NCBI RefSeq assembly: GCF_037201805.1
Contig: NZ_CP147404.1
Coordinates: 3,268,501 to 3,332,500 of the forward strand
Direction of reading: 5' to 3'
DNA: 64,000 bases
Source of the DNA: Bacillus sp. FJAT-52991
GTDB taxonomy: Bacteria; Bacillota; Bacilli; Bacillales; Domibacillaceae
Shown: piece after piece, positions 26,206 through 33,554 of the stretch
Numbering within the stretch: the stretch's first letter is position 1
How the letters are laid out: every line of letters begins with the position of its first letter
The notes under the pieces: generated by a model
Databases searched by the model: none
Seen by the model: the letters and a program-made list of their open reading frames with translations, nothing else
What the model was told of the DNA's origin: nothing
Position numbers and translations under genes: made by a program

Positions 26206-26723
26206 AAGTTTTCCACTGTCTCCTTTCCGCTTGGTTTAAATGGATAACCGATATATCCCTTACGAACCTTTGAAAAAAACGGACCAACTTCCATCATGGC
26301 CTGACAATGAGAACATTGAGCCTCTTGCTCGTCACCAATCTCACTTAATTGATAGCATTTCATACAATAGACATAACGCCTTTTTGGCCCATTAATCACA
26401 GTTTGAATTTCGTCTTCAGTGAATCCCGCTGCTTCAGCTGCTGTAAAAATAGCAACTGCCTGATCCCATTGACTTGCAATATAAAGTTGCGTTCCCATCT
26501 TTTGACGATTCAAAATGGCTTGAAGGTCTTCGAGATGAGTAGACTCATGTATTTCGTATAACTCATGCTCAATGTCTTCTAGTTTCATATAGTTAATCAA
26601 ATGACTGATATCTTTTGCTGATTGCTGTTCAAATATAATAAGGTGGTTTCTCCTCACGGGATGTAACGAGAATTGATTCGTAATAGTTTCTGATTGATCA
26701 AATAGAACAGGACTATTATACAA
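26202..26723 (-). CDS. DmmA-like subunit of a dimethylamine monooxygenase-type system
   Basis: 173 residues. The C-terminal ~55 residues carry the DmmA-type metal-binding pattern with two CxxC pairs (YCMKCYQLSEI ... CSHCQAMMEVGPFFS) and a KVRKGYIGYPF tail. The N-terminal part (HLIIFEQQSAKDISHLINYM) resembles a small Rossmann-like or flavodoxin-like fold. The TTG start has AGGAGG 8 nt upstream. In Methylocella-type dmm clusters such a gene sits with a DUF3445 protein and a ferredoxin reductase, as here. Confidence 0.75.
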   Translation of the reverse strand: MYNSPVLFDQSETITNQFSLHPVRRNHLIIFEQQSAKDISHLINYMKLEDIEHELYEIHESTHLEDLQAILNRQKMGTQLYIASQWDQAVAIFTAAEAAGFTEDEIQTVINGPKRRYVYCMKCYQLSEIGDEQEAQCSHCQAMMEVGPFFSKVRKGYIGYPFKPSGKETVENL

Positions 26724-26740
26724 AGTGTGTCCCTCCTTTT

Positions 26741-27706
26741 TTATTTTACTTGTACGTGTTCAACAAGATTTTTTAAATATTCAACCGATTGAGGTAAGAA
26801 CGGCGCCATTCCTTTATATTCAGCCATATAATCTGGAATATCCGAAAGGTTGCTGTAGGTTAATTCAAGCCACTCTGGTCTTTTCTGTAAATCTTCTAAA
26901 GGAAGAAACTGAGTATCCAGTACAAATAAAATAGCGTTGCTGCGCGGCATACGAATAAACCACTGCTCTTCTACACGCAAATGAACAAGCTTGCCCGCGT
27001 TTTCCTTTGTGACTTTATCACGTTCAGGTCCCCAAATATCCATCGTTTCATAATTGACATCCCAGCGATCGGCCATCAAATTCCAATTCACTCGCGTTCT
27101 CGGTTTGCCAGGTTCTACGGTGAGCAAAAACTTTCTAATTCTATCGACTAAGTCCACCCCATCTCGCGAGACAAATGGAACAGGTGCGTGAATTTCATTA
27201 AATGTCATTCCAAGATTCCAGTTAGGTGAAAACAGAGCGGCAAATGAAATTTGAGCAACCTCTAAATGAAAGTTATCATCCCTATGCACCATTAACATGA
27301 AATCATTATGAAAATGACGTCCGATGAAATCATACGGTTCATATGGAATACTCGTTTCATCTCCGAAAATAAAATTCTCTTCTTCTCCTAGAATCAAATT
27401 ATAAAATGTCCACTGATCGCCTTTCTTCTCAACTTTAAAATGCTCTGGATACTTCTCCACTGCCATATCTATAATCATTTCAAGGAATTCCCATTGCATT
27501 TCCATTGTATGAGGAAAAGATTGATAACGAACATTAGGCTCTGCATCCAGCATCTCTCGTTTCTTTCTAATTTGTACCTCATACTCTGGTGTAATCTTCA
27601 TAAAGTTGACATTCTCTACTCCTAGCTCCACTAAATCATTAGAATAACGATAAGTCTTAGCTTTAAAAGGAAAGGTAAATTGATCTAAATTTGTTGACTT
27701 AAACAT
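26741..27706 (-). CDS. DUF3445 heme-dependent oxidative N-demethylase-like protein
   Basis: 321 residues of the DUF3445/HODM family. Known members include the heme-dependent oxidative N-demethylase and a dimethylamine monooxygenase subunit. Typical segments are FPFKAKTYRYSNDLVELG, EDNFIFGDE-like (EENFIFGDETSIPYEPYDFI), NWNLMADRWD and an arginine-rich MPRSNAILFVLDTQ. It is probably the catalytic subunit that removes an N-alkyl group as an aldehyde. It is the first gene of the operon and has GAGGAGG upstream of its ATG. A sigma-54 promoter lies 48 bp before the start. Confidence 0.82.
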   Translation of the reverse strand: MFKSTNLDQFTFPFKAKTYRYSNDLVELGVENVNFMKITPEYEVQIRKKREMLDAEPNVRYQSFPHTMEMQWEFLEMIIDMAVEKYPEHFKVEKKGDQWTFYNLILGEEENFIFGDETSIPYEPYDFIGRHFHNDFMLMVHRDDNFHLEVAQISFAALFSPNWNLGMTFNEIHAPVPFVSRDGVDLVDRIRKFLLTVEPGKPRTRVNWNLMADRWDVNYETMDIWGPERDKVTKENAGKLVHLRVEEQWFIRMPRSNAILFVLDTQFLPLEDLQKRPEWLELTYSNLSDIPDYMAEYKGMAPFLPQSVEYLKNLVEHVQVK

Positions 27707-27753
27707 AGTTCATATCCTCCTCTTTATTTACTTATTTGATCTATCTACTTATT

Positions 27754-27770
27754 AGCAACAATCATGCCAA
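27754..27770 (-). promoter_or_regulatory. Sigma-54 (-24/-12) promoter of the N-demethylase operon
   Basis: On the minus strand: TTGGCAT, GATTG, TTGCT. This matches the TGGCAC-N5-TTGCW consensus with one change and the exact spacing. It lies 48 bp upstream of the first gene of the operon; a sigma-54 activator is encoded in the same cluster. Confidence 0.8.
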
Positions 27771-27823
27771 TCAATAAATACGGCTCATACATACATCTTC
27801 ATGAAAAAAACAGTCGGCTTTTC

Positions 27824-27856
27824 TTTCATTTTTAAAATAGATATTCACTGATGAAA
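27824..27856. promoter_or_regulatory. Paired upstream activator sites (UAS) for the sigma-54 regulator
   Basis: Two imperfect palindromes, TTTCATTTTTAAAA (27824-27837) and ATTCACTGATGAAA (27843-27856), start 19 bp apart and lie 55-90 bp upstream of the sigma-54 promoter. The same type of pair with the same spacing is at 30016-30048. Confidence 0.55.
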
Positions 27857-27870
27857 TTTTCTCCAAATCT

Positions 27871-28028
27871 ATAAAGTGAAACTTCAATCAGTGGGGGTTT
27901 TCTTCATCCCCCACTAATTGTTAGTTGAACGGATCGGGCGTTTACGGGCTGTTGATCCCTTACCTACATGCCTGTGCTTCTTCTGCCATGTTGAGGTGGG
28001 GGTCTTACAGCCCGTTAATGCGGGATAA
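27871..28028. repeat. ~155-bp hairpin-rich dispersed repeat, copy 1
   Basis: Near-identical to 42761-42912 in the same orientation. It starts with ATAAAGTGAAACTTCAATCA and ends with CCCGTTAATGCGGG. It contains one hairpin (CAATCAGTGGGGG with CCCCCACTAATTG) and a larger one framed by GGGCTGT / ACAGCCC. It sits between the NCS1 permease stop and the operon promoter and may also terminate transcription. Confidence 0.8.
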
Positions 28029-28030
28029 AA

Positions 28031-29449
28031 CTAAACTGCTCCCTCTTCTTTTGAAGAACTTGGTAGTGATGCTCGATCTACCTCATAAGAAAACAGATAC
28101 TTGGCTGAAAGGTAGTAGCTAATTCCAGCGGTGAAATAAGCAGGAATCCCGGCGGTGATATATTGGAATAGTTCACCTGTAGTATCCATAATTGGATTGT
28201 ATAAACTCCAATAAGCAATGGTTCCTATGATAAAACTTATAACCGCAGAAGGATTGATTCCATGCCAATAATAATAACGACCTGTCGTGTCATAAAGATC
28301 GTGAATGGATACTTTCTGCTTTTTCACAAAGAAGAAATCTGAAATAACAATGCCACCAAATACGGCCATAATATAAGAAATAATTGTAATAAAGGAATTA
28401 AACGCATCATAGAAAGCTGAATTAAGCAATAATATAACGGTAGGAATCGTCGTAGCTAATGCAAGAATCCACGATTTCTTAGGAAAAACTGTTTTGAAGC
28501 TAATCGCCTGTGAATACATTAAGAAAATCGTAGCTGTCAAGTTACCAAGCGTCAGTAGAATCAGCCCAATAAGACCAATCCATGTCCCTCCAATAGCAAA
28601 CATCCAGTCCGTTGGATCCAATGAGGCAACTACTAAAGCTGCAAGTGCTCCTAATATTGCCGCTACATTGACAAAAATGCCATAACTTAAAAACCCAGCT
28701 TTAAATGCAGACTTTTCACTTTTAGCGAGCCTACTATACTGTCCCAAATACGGAAGCCAAGAAAAACCTAAACCAATGTTTATTTCCAAAGCCGTGATAA
28801 ATGAACGAGAAGCTTCTTCATACGGCTCAGCTGGATCTAAAGCAAAAATCTTGTCTATTCCTTGACCAGCGAACAAAGTAACAATCAACCCAAACATGAC
28901 CAACAAAATTGCAGGAACGCCAATCATATTAAACTTACGAATAAATAAGGGTCCTTTGTATGTGACTAGGAAGGCGAAAGCAAATAACAAAATCGCAAAG
29001 ACTGGTGCTCCTGTGACTCTTTCTGTAAAGAACGTAGGAAAACTCAAGACGCTAGCAATCTTGACCATTGCTTGTCCTGCCATAAAAAGCGCAACAGACA
29101 TATAGCCAATTGTAAGAATCATAAAAATGAAATAAAAAATACTCGATCCTAAGTACCCAAGTGAGCTACGAAAACCAATAAACGTATCTACTCCATACCG
29201 AGTAAAATAAATAACAATTGGTACAATTAACAAAACAGGTAGTGCATTTCCAAATAAGATAGTAGCAATCGCTTCTTTAGCGTTTACCATCATGCCTGTA
29301 TACCCGCCTACGAGTAAACAAAAACAAGAAACACCAATCCCAACTTGGATCAGGATCAAATCCCACATACCAAACACTCGGTCATTCTTCTGTGCAGGGA
29401 GAAATCCAAAGGCAACATCTTTTGAAATGGCCGAATCATTTTTCTTCAT
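28031..29449 (-). CDS. NCS1-family permease (purine-cytosine permease type)
   Basis: 472 residues with 12 transmembrane segments. NCS1 features are MWDLILIQVGIGVSCFCLLV, TFIGFRSSLGYLGSSIFYFI, GLGFSWLPYLGQYSRLAKS and VISDFFFVKKQ. The family imports nucleobases, hydantoins, vitamins and some methylated N-compounds with H+ or Na+. Its place inside the sigma-54 cluster suggests it takes up the N-alkylated substrate of the demethylase; that is inference. GGAGGT lies upstream of the ATG. The 270-bp gap to the small gene upstream (29450-29719) has no clear terminator or promoter, so it may be read from the sigma-54 promoter at 29974. Confidence 0.85.
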   Translation of the reverse strand: MKKNDSAISKDVAFGFLPAQKNDRVFGMWDLILIQVGIGVSCFCLLVGGYTGMMVNAKEAIATILFGNALPVLLIVPIVIYFTRYGVDTFIGFRSSLGYLGSSIFYFIFMILTIGYMSVALFMAGQAMVKIASVLSFPTFFTERVTGAPVFAILLFAFAFLVTYKGPLFIRKFNMIGVPAILLVMFGLIVTLFAGQGIDKIFALDPAEPYEEASRSFITALEINIGLGFSWLPYLGQYSRLAKSEKSAFKAGFLSYGIFVNVAAILGALAALVVASLDPTDWMFAIGGTWIGLIGLILLTLGNLTATIFLMYSQAISFKTVFPKKSWILALATTIPTVILLLNSAFYDAFNSFITIISYIMAVFGGIVISDFFFVKKQKVSIHDLYDTTGRYYYWHGINPSAVISFIIGTIAYWSLYNPIMDTTGELFQYITAGIPAYFTAGISYYLSAKYLFSYEVDRASLPSSSKEEGAV

Positions 29450-29719
29450 CTTTTACCTCCAAATATTTTATTGTGACAACCGTTTAATGTGGGACAGCCT
29501 TGGCTTCATCAATATCAGGGAAAAATCATCATAGATGTTCCAACCACTCCTCTGCACCAACCTATTTCATTTATCATCTGTCTCTGTATCATGAATTCAA
29601 TAAATGAATAAACGAAAGCTATTATTACTGACTATTGCAAACATAATTGAAATTGAGTAACCTAGACTAATAAGTGAAAGTCTTCCAAGGTTCGCATGTA
29701 GAAAATAAAATAGAAATGT

Positions 29720-29920
29720 TCATAGAATAACCATCATTAGAAAAACAGCGATCGTCCCTACTATAAATAATTCACTTCCTGCATGGCTTAATTTCATTTT
29801 TTCAACATCAGAACCTTTTTCTTCGTATTCTTGGATTCGAGTATATAGATCTGTATATAAACTTTTAACGAAAGCATCTTGAGAAGCCATGTTTCTTTGA
29901 ATAAAGTTTTTCTCAGCCAT
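29720..29920 (-). CDS. Small membrane protein, first gene of the sigma-54 permease unit
   Basis: A 66-residue protein with a hydrophilic helical N-terminal half (ASQDAFVKSLYTDLYTRIQE) and one C-terminal transmembrane helix (ELFIVGTIAVFLMMVIL). The ATG at 29920 is chosen because AGGAGG lies 8 nt upstream; a GTG three codons earlier is less likely. It lies 38 bp downstream of a consensus -24/-12 promoter and upstream of the NCS1 permease in the same orientation. An accessory subunit of that transporter is one possibility. No family is recognised. Confidence 0.7.
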   Translation of the reverse strand: MAEKNFIQRNMASQDAFVKSLYTDLYTRIQEYEEKGSDVEKMKLSHAGSELFIVGTIAVFLMMVIL

Positions 29921-29957
29921 ATTATCCACCTCCTAACCTTTCGTTATTTCAGATAAT

Positions 29958-29974
29958 TGCAACTATTGTGCCAA
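29958..29974 (-). promoter_or_regulatory. Sigma-54 (-24/-12) promoter of the small membrane protein/permease unit
   Basis: On the minus strand: TTGGCAC, AATAG, TTGCA. This is a full match to TGGCAC-N5-TTGCW. Confidence 0.85.
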
Positions 29975-30015
29975 TTTTATTTGTACATAAAATAAAGGGG
30001 TATCCAAGAAATCGC

Positions 30016-30048
30016 TTTCATTCATGAAATACGCTTTCATTATTGAAT
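30016..30048. promoter_or_regulatory. Paired upstream activator sites in the divergent regulator/permease region
   Basis: The palindrome TTTCATTCATGAAA (30016-30029) and its near copy TTTCATTATTGAAT (30035-30048) start 19 bp apart. They lie 40-75 bp upstream of the divergent sigma-54 promoter and directly before the regulator gene, so autoregulation is possible. Confidence 0.6.
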
Positions 30049-30072
30049 TTGCTGATAAGGAAAGAGTAAAAA

Positions 30073-30105
30073 ATGAACAGTCATACATCACATGGAACAA
30101 ATTAA
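30073..30105 (+). other. 10-codon ORF overlapping the regulator start
   Basis: The only good ribosome site here (AAGGAAAGAG, 30057-30066) points to the ATG at 30073. That ATG opens a 10-codon frame (MNSHTSHGTN, stop TAA) which overlaps the regulator's ATG at 30092 in another frame. It may be a translational control peptide, or the mark of a frame change in the regulator's first codons. Confidence 0.4.
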
Positions 30106-32062
30106 GCAAAGACTTCTATACAACATCGGTGCCTTAGAGGAATCTCGTTTAACTAAAAAATATTTATTATTCAATAAAGGTGTGAATAAAATAGATATGA
30201 CAAACCTTTCCCAATCTAGCCTTACGCAAGCATACCAAGTGCTAAAATCTACGTTTCTTACGATTTATGATGAAATCTTCATCACTGATATGAGTGGGAT
30301 AATTATCGAAAAATCAGGCCAAATTACGGAACTATGGGAGAACCCCCAAGAAAAAATGATTGGCAAAAACTTATTTGAACTTGGAAGAAACGTCTTCTAT
30401 GAGGAACTTTCATTACAAGACTTATTAAATCAATCTCACCCCTCCACGACTCAAACTTCTTGGGATGGAAAGGAGATACTCATCACTGCTTATCCAGTAA
30501 ATATAGAGCCTAACGAAGAGTTTGTAGCATGGGGATTCAAAAATATTTCTAGTAATCCTACTTCTTCTGATGATCATCCCAAAAGCGATCATCTACAGAC
30601 ATCTTTTATTGTAAGAAGCAAAAAAATGAGGCACGTGATGAATACAGTTGAATTAGTATCAAAGGTGTCATCATCTGTTCTTTTATTGGGAGAATCAGGC
30701 GTAGGCAAAGAAGTTATCGCTAAAGCTATTCACCAGATCGGGGCTCGAAAAAATGAACCATTTGTCGCCGTTAATTGTGGAGCTATTCCAGAAAACTTAT
30801 TAGAAAGTGAATTATTTGGCTATGTGGAGGGAGCATTTAGTGGTGCTAAAAAGAACGGAGCGCTTGGGAAATTTGAACTTGCAAACAAAGGGATTCTTTT
30901 CCTGGATGAAATCGGCGAGATGCCTCTAAACCTTCAAGTGAAATTACTAAGGGCTCTGCAAGAAAAGGAGATCACCCCCATAGGAGGCGCTACTTCGAGA
31001 AAAATTGATATTCAAGTGATTTCTGCTACCAATCAATCACTCGAAAAAATGGTGAAAGAGGGGAAATTCAGAGAAGATTTATATTATCGCTTAAATGTAG
31101 TACCTATTGAAATTCCATCATTAAGAGCAAGAATGGAGGAAATCCCTCATCTAATCTATTTTTTTCTGCAAAAATATAATGACTTATACAATAGAAACGT
31201 TCAAATTAATCCTGCTGCTATTGATGTATTAACCATCTATCAATGGCCCGGAAATGTAAGACAACTAAAAAATACAATAGAACGAATAGTTGTGACTAGC
31301 GAACATCCAATGGTTGATGCTATACATGTAAAAAAATTCATACCTATAGAAAAAAATGAAACAAAGACATTCCCTGTATTTGATCACCTCATGCCTCTTC
31401 AAGACGCCATTGATCTTGTGGAAGAGCAATTAATTACCATGGCCATGGAAAAATACCATTCCATTAAACTTGCAGCCATCGCATTAAATATAAGTCAACC
31501 GACTATGAGTAGAAAATATAAAAAGATACAAAATAAACGAGCAGAAACCGTTCCTTCTCCCTCCAAAAAGCGAGCATTTCTTGAAGAGCAGTTAAACAAC
31601 CAATTACGTTCCGCTGCCATTGTGACAGCTGCCATTATTCAGCCAGAGGAAGTGCAACAATTGAAGGAAAACATTTCAGCAACAAACCCAATCTTCCAAA
31701 AGCTACAGGCTAATCTGACCATGATCAGGAAACAAGAAGGTGTCATTAAATGGGCTTATATCTTCAGTCCTCTTCCAGATAACTCACTCATTACCCTCGT
31801 AGCGGACGAAGACTTTGTCATGAAACCTGGGGAACTATATCAAGGTCCAGATGAAATCATAAAAATCGCCCACAATGCACTACAAGGCAAAGTAGAGGTA
31901 ACCCCATTATATAAAGATAGATATGGTGAGTGGAAAACCAGCTTTGCGCCAGTATTTGACCACTCTGGACAAGTGCTAGCACTCATTGGCTATGATTATA
32001 GCAAGGAGTATATTGATTCTGAATTAAGAAAAATGGGAAGAGTATTAAAGATTCATATTTGA
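30092..32062 (+). CDS. Sigma-54-dependent enhancer-binding activator with PAS, AAA+, Fis HTH and an extra C-terminal sensor-like domain
   Basis: 656 residues. A PAS-like domain is at ~30-155 (YDEIFITDMSGIIIEKSG). The AAA+ sigma-54 activation domain is at ~175-400 with Walker A GESGVGKE near 200, a GAFSGA loop near 248 in place of the usual GAFTGA, and Walker B GILFLDEIGEMP. A Fis-type HTH is near 455-480 (IKLAAIALNISQPTMSRKYK). Unusually, ~170 residues follow the HTH, and their end (WKTSFAPVFDHSGQVLALIG) looks like a Cache/PAS-type sensor. The start is uncertain: no ribosome site precedes ATG 30092. It very likely drives both sigma-54 promoters in this cluster. Confidence 0.88.
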   Translation: MEQIKQRLLYNIGALEESRLTKKYLLFNKGVNKIDMTNLSQSSLTQAYQVLKSTFLTIYDEIFITDMSGIIIEKSGQITELWENPQEKMIGKNLFELGRNVFYEELSLQDLLNQSHPSTTQTSWDGKEILITAYPVNIEPNEEFVAWGFKNISSNPTSSDDHPKSDHLQTSFIVRSKKMRHVMNTVELVSKVSSSVLLLGESGVGKEVIAKAIHQIGARKNEPFVAVNCGAIPENLLESELFGYVEGAFSGAKKNGALGKFELANKGILFLDEIGEMPLNLQVKLLRALQEKEITPIGGATSRKIDIQVISATNQSLEKMVKEGKFREDLYYRLNVVPIEIPSLRARMEEIPHLIYFFLQKYNDLYNRNVQINPAAIDVLTIYQWPGNVRQLKNTIERIVVTSEHPMVDAIHVKKFIPIEKNETKTFPVFDHLMPLQDAIDLVEEQLITMAMEKYHSIKLAAIALNISQPTMSRKYKKIQNKRAETVPSPSKKRAFLEEQLNNQLRSAAIVTAAIIQPEEVQQLKENISATNPIFQKLQANLTMIRKQEGVIKWAYIFSPLPDNSLITLVADEDFVMKPGELYQGPDEIIKIAHNALQGKVEVTPLYKDRYGEWKTSFAPVFDHSGQVLALIGYDYSKEYIDSELRKMGRVLKIHI

Positions 32063-32075
32063 ATTTTCATTAATC

Positions 32076-32128
32076 AAAAGAAGAACCTTGAATAACACCA
32101 TCATGTTAATAACTCAAGGTTCTTCTTT
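32076..32128 (+). terminator. Intrinsic terminator of the sigma-54 regulator
   Basis: A 15-bp inverted repeat, AAAGAAGAACCTTGA / TCAAGGTTCTTCTTT, lies just after the regulator stop codon. Confidence 0.85.
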
Positions 32129-32199
32129 CATAAGCTAAAAAACACCAAAAAAACTTCTTTTTCTTTCGACATTTACTGAAAGGTAGCTTCTTAACAGAA

Positions 32200-32228
32200 A
32201 AAATACACGGCAGCAGGCCGTGTATTTT
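32200..32228 (-). terminator. Intrinsic terminator of the LCP gene
   Basis: The perfect 11-bp stem AAAATACACGG / CCGTGTATTTT has a 7-nt loop and a T-run on the minus strand. It lies 4 bp after the LCP stop codon. Confidence 0.85.
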
Positions 32229-32232
32229 GTTT

Positions 32233-33165
32233 TTATTGAATATTTAAATGTTGTTTTAACATATCAGAAACGCGTTCTTTTTCTTCGTCAGACACTAGAT
32301 AGTAGTAGACACCGTCCATTTTTTCGCCTGTTCCTTTGATCGTTTCTTGCTGTATGTTGTGTCTTGCTGAGGCGTAGTTCTTTTGGATGTTCATCATTTC
32401 GTCTACTGTTAAATTTGTCTGAACGTTCTTTTCTAATGCGCCCAAAATTTCATTGTATTTCAAAATAGATGTCATGCTAGCCCCTTTGTCGAGGATACCT
32501 TCAATGACTTGGCGTTGGCGGGCTTGTCGACCGAAGTCACCTTGTGGATCTTCATAGCGCATGCGTGTATACTTAAGTGCTTCTTCCCCGCTTAAAGTGA
32601 TCTTTCCTTCTGGGAATGTCTCTCCATCATAGGTGAAAGCAAATGTATTTTCCACTTCAACGCCACCGACGGCATCGACTAAATCTTTAAAGCCATCCAT
32701 GTTCATTTCCACATAGTAATCGACTGGCACATCTAGAAATTGTTCAACCGTTTTCGCCGACATATCCACTCCGCCAAAAGCGTACGCATGGTTAATCTTA
32801 TCTTCGGTTCCTTTTCCTACGATTTCAACACGCGTGTCACGTGGAATACTTAACATCTTCACAGAGTTTTCCTGACCATTCACCGACATAAGCAACATTG
32901 TATCGGACCGACCTCGGTCTCCTTCTCGCTCATCCACTCCTAAAAGTAAAACGGTAAATGCTTCTTTATTCTTCAAGGAAACTTGTTCTTCGCGCTTTTC
33001 AGATTTCTGTAACGCATTTTTATTTACAATGCCATCTAAAGCGTTATTGATAACCGAATACGCGGCGAAAATAGTTCCTCCTCCAATGGCTAATATGAGC
33101 AATAAAACAATGAGAAAAAGCTTTTTCTTATTTTTCTTTTTTCTGGACCTTGATCTTCTTTCCAT
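32233..33165 (-). CDS. LytR-CpsA-Psr (LCP) family glycopolymer ligase
   Basis: 310 residues: a very basic N-terminus (RRSRSRKKKNKKK), one transmembrane helix (~16-37) and an extracellular LCP domain. Key motifs are LLLGVDEREGDRGRSDTMLL, SIPRDTRVEI (the pyrophosphate-binding arginine region), KINHAYAFGG, VDAVGGVEV and TRMRYEDPQGDFGRQARQRQ. LCP enzymes (TagTUV-type) move teichoic acid, capsule or other glycopolymers from undecaprenyl pyrophosphate to peptidoglycan. It lies directly downstream of the eps-like cluster on the same strand, so it could attach that product to the wall. AAGGAG lies ~10 nt upstream of the ATG. Confidence 0.92.
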   Translation of the reverse strand: MERRSRSRKKKNKKKLFLIVLLLILAIGGGTIFAAYSVINNALDGIVNKNALQKSEKREEQVSLKNKEAFTVLLLGVDEREGDRGRSDTMLLMSVNGQENSVKMLSIPRDTRVEIVGKGTEDKINHAYAFGGVDMSAKTVEQFLDVPVDYYVEMNMDGFKDLVDAVGGVEVENTFAFTYDGETFPEGKITLSGEEALKYTRMRYEDPQGDFGRQARQRQVIEGILDKGASMTSILKYNEILGALEKNVQTNLTVDEMMNIQKNYASARHNIQQETIKGTGEKMDGVYYYLVSDEEKERVSDMLKQHLNIQ

Positions 33166-33269
33166 TCAAAGTATGCTCCTTTATAAATGTAGGTACTATA
33201 ATATAGCATATCACCTTACATTTTAGAATAGCATGAAAATGGAAATGAGCAATAAAAAATTTGATGAGA

Positions 33270-33298
33270 GGTGCCTGTCACTCCTCGGTTTTTGTCAA
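33270..33298 (-). repeat. ~30-bp dispersed repeat, copy 1 of 9
   Basis: The plus strand reads GGTGCCTGTCACTCCTCGG then TTTTTGTC; the reverse is the family form with GACAAAAACCGAGGAG and TGACAGGCACC. Intergenic, next to the 21-nt array. Confidence 0.8.
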
Positions 33299-33309
33299 TT
33301 TTTGTTGAT

Positions 33310-33456
33310 GGTTTTATCACCGGAGAAGATGGGCGACTGATCTTTGCTGATTGTCGCCCGATTTGTGATTATTCGCGCCTAATTAGAACCATTGGGCGAC
33401 TAATTTTCTCTCCTTCACGCTCGATTATGACGGTTTCCCGACTGATTAGCGAAGCA
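33310..33456. repeat. Degenerate tandem array with a 21-nt period
   Basis: Seven 21-nt units start at 33310, 33331, 33352, 33373, 33394, 33415 and 33436. Three contain CGACT(G/A)AT or close variants, and GGGCGAC also pairs with GTCGCCC one unit later. A plus-strand frame gives heptads (GRLIFAD, SRLIRTI, GRLIFSP), but there is no ribosome site, so I treat it as non-coding. It has the same period as the array at 16 kb. The 33166-33554 gap contains no gene. Confidence 0.65.
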
Positions 33457-33554
33457 GGAGCAAAATACTATCCACGACAGGCAGTTGGAATCGCAATATT
33501 GGACCGTTAAATAGTGCCGAAAAGAAGAGTGAATGGGTGCTCTTTTTTGATGCT

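Noticed and set aside
27925..28122. Plus-strand open frame of 65 codons
   Set aside because: Made of the ~155-bp repeat plus antisense of the permease end.
33271..33510. Plus-strand open frame of 79 codons with GRLI-type heptads
   Set aside because: Starts inside a 30-bp repeat without a ribosome site; the pattern is explained by the 21-nt array.
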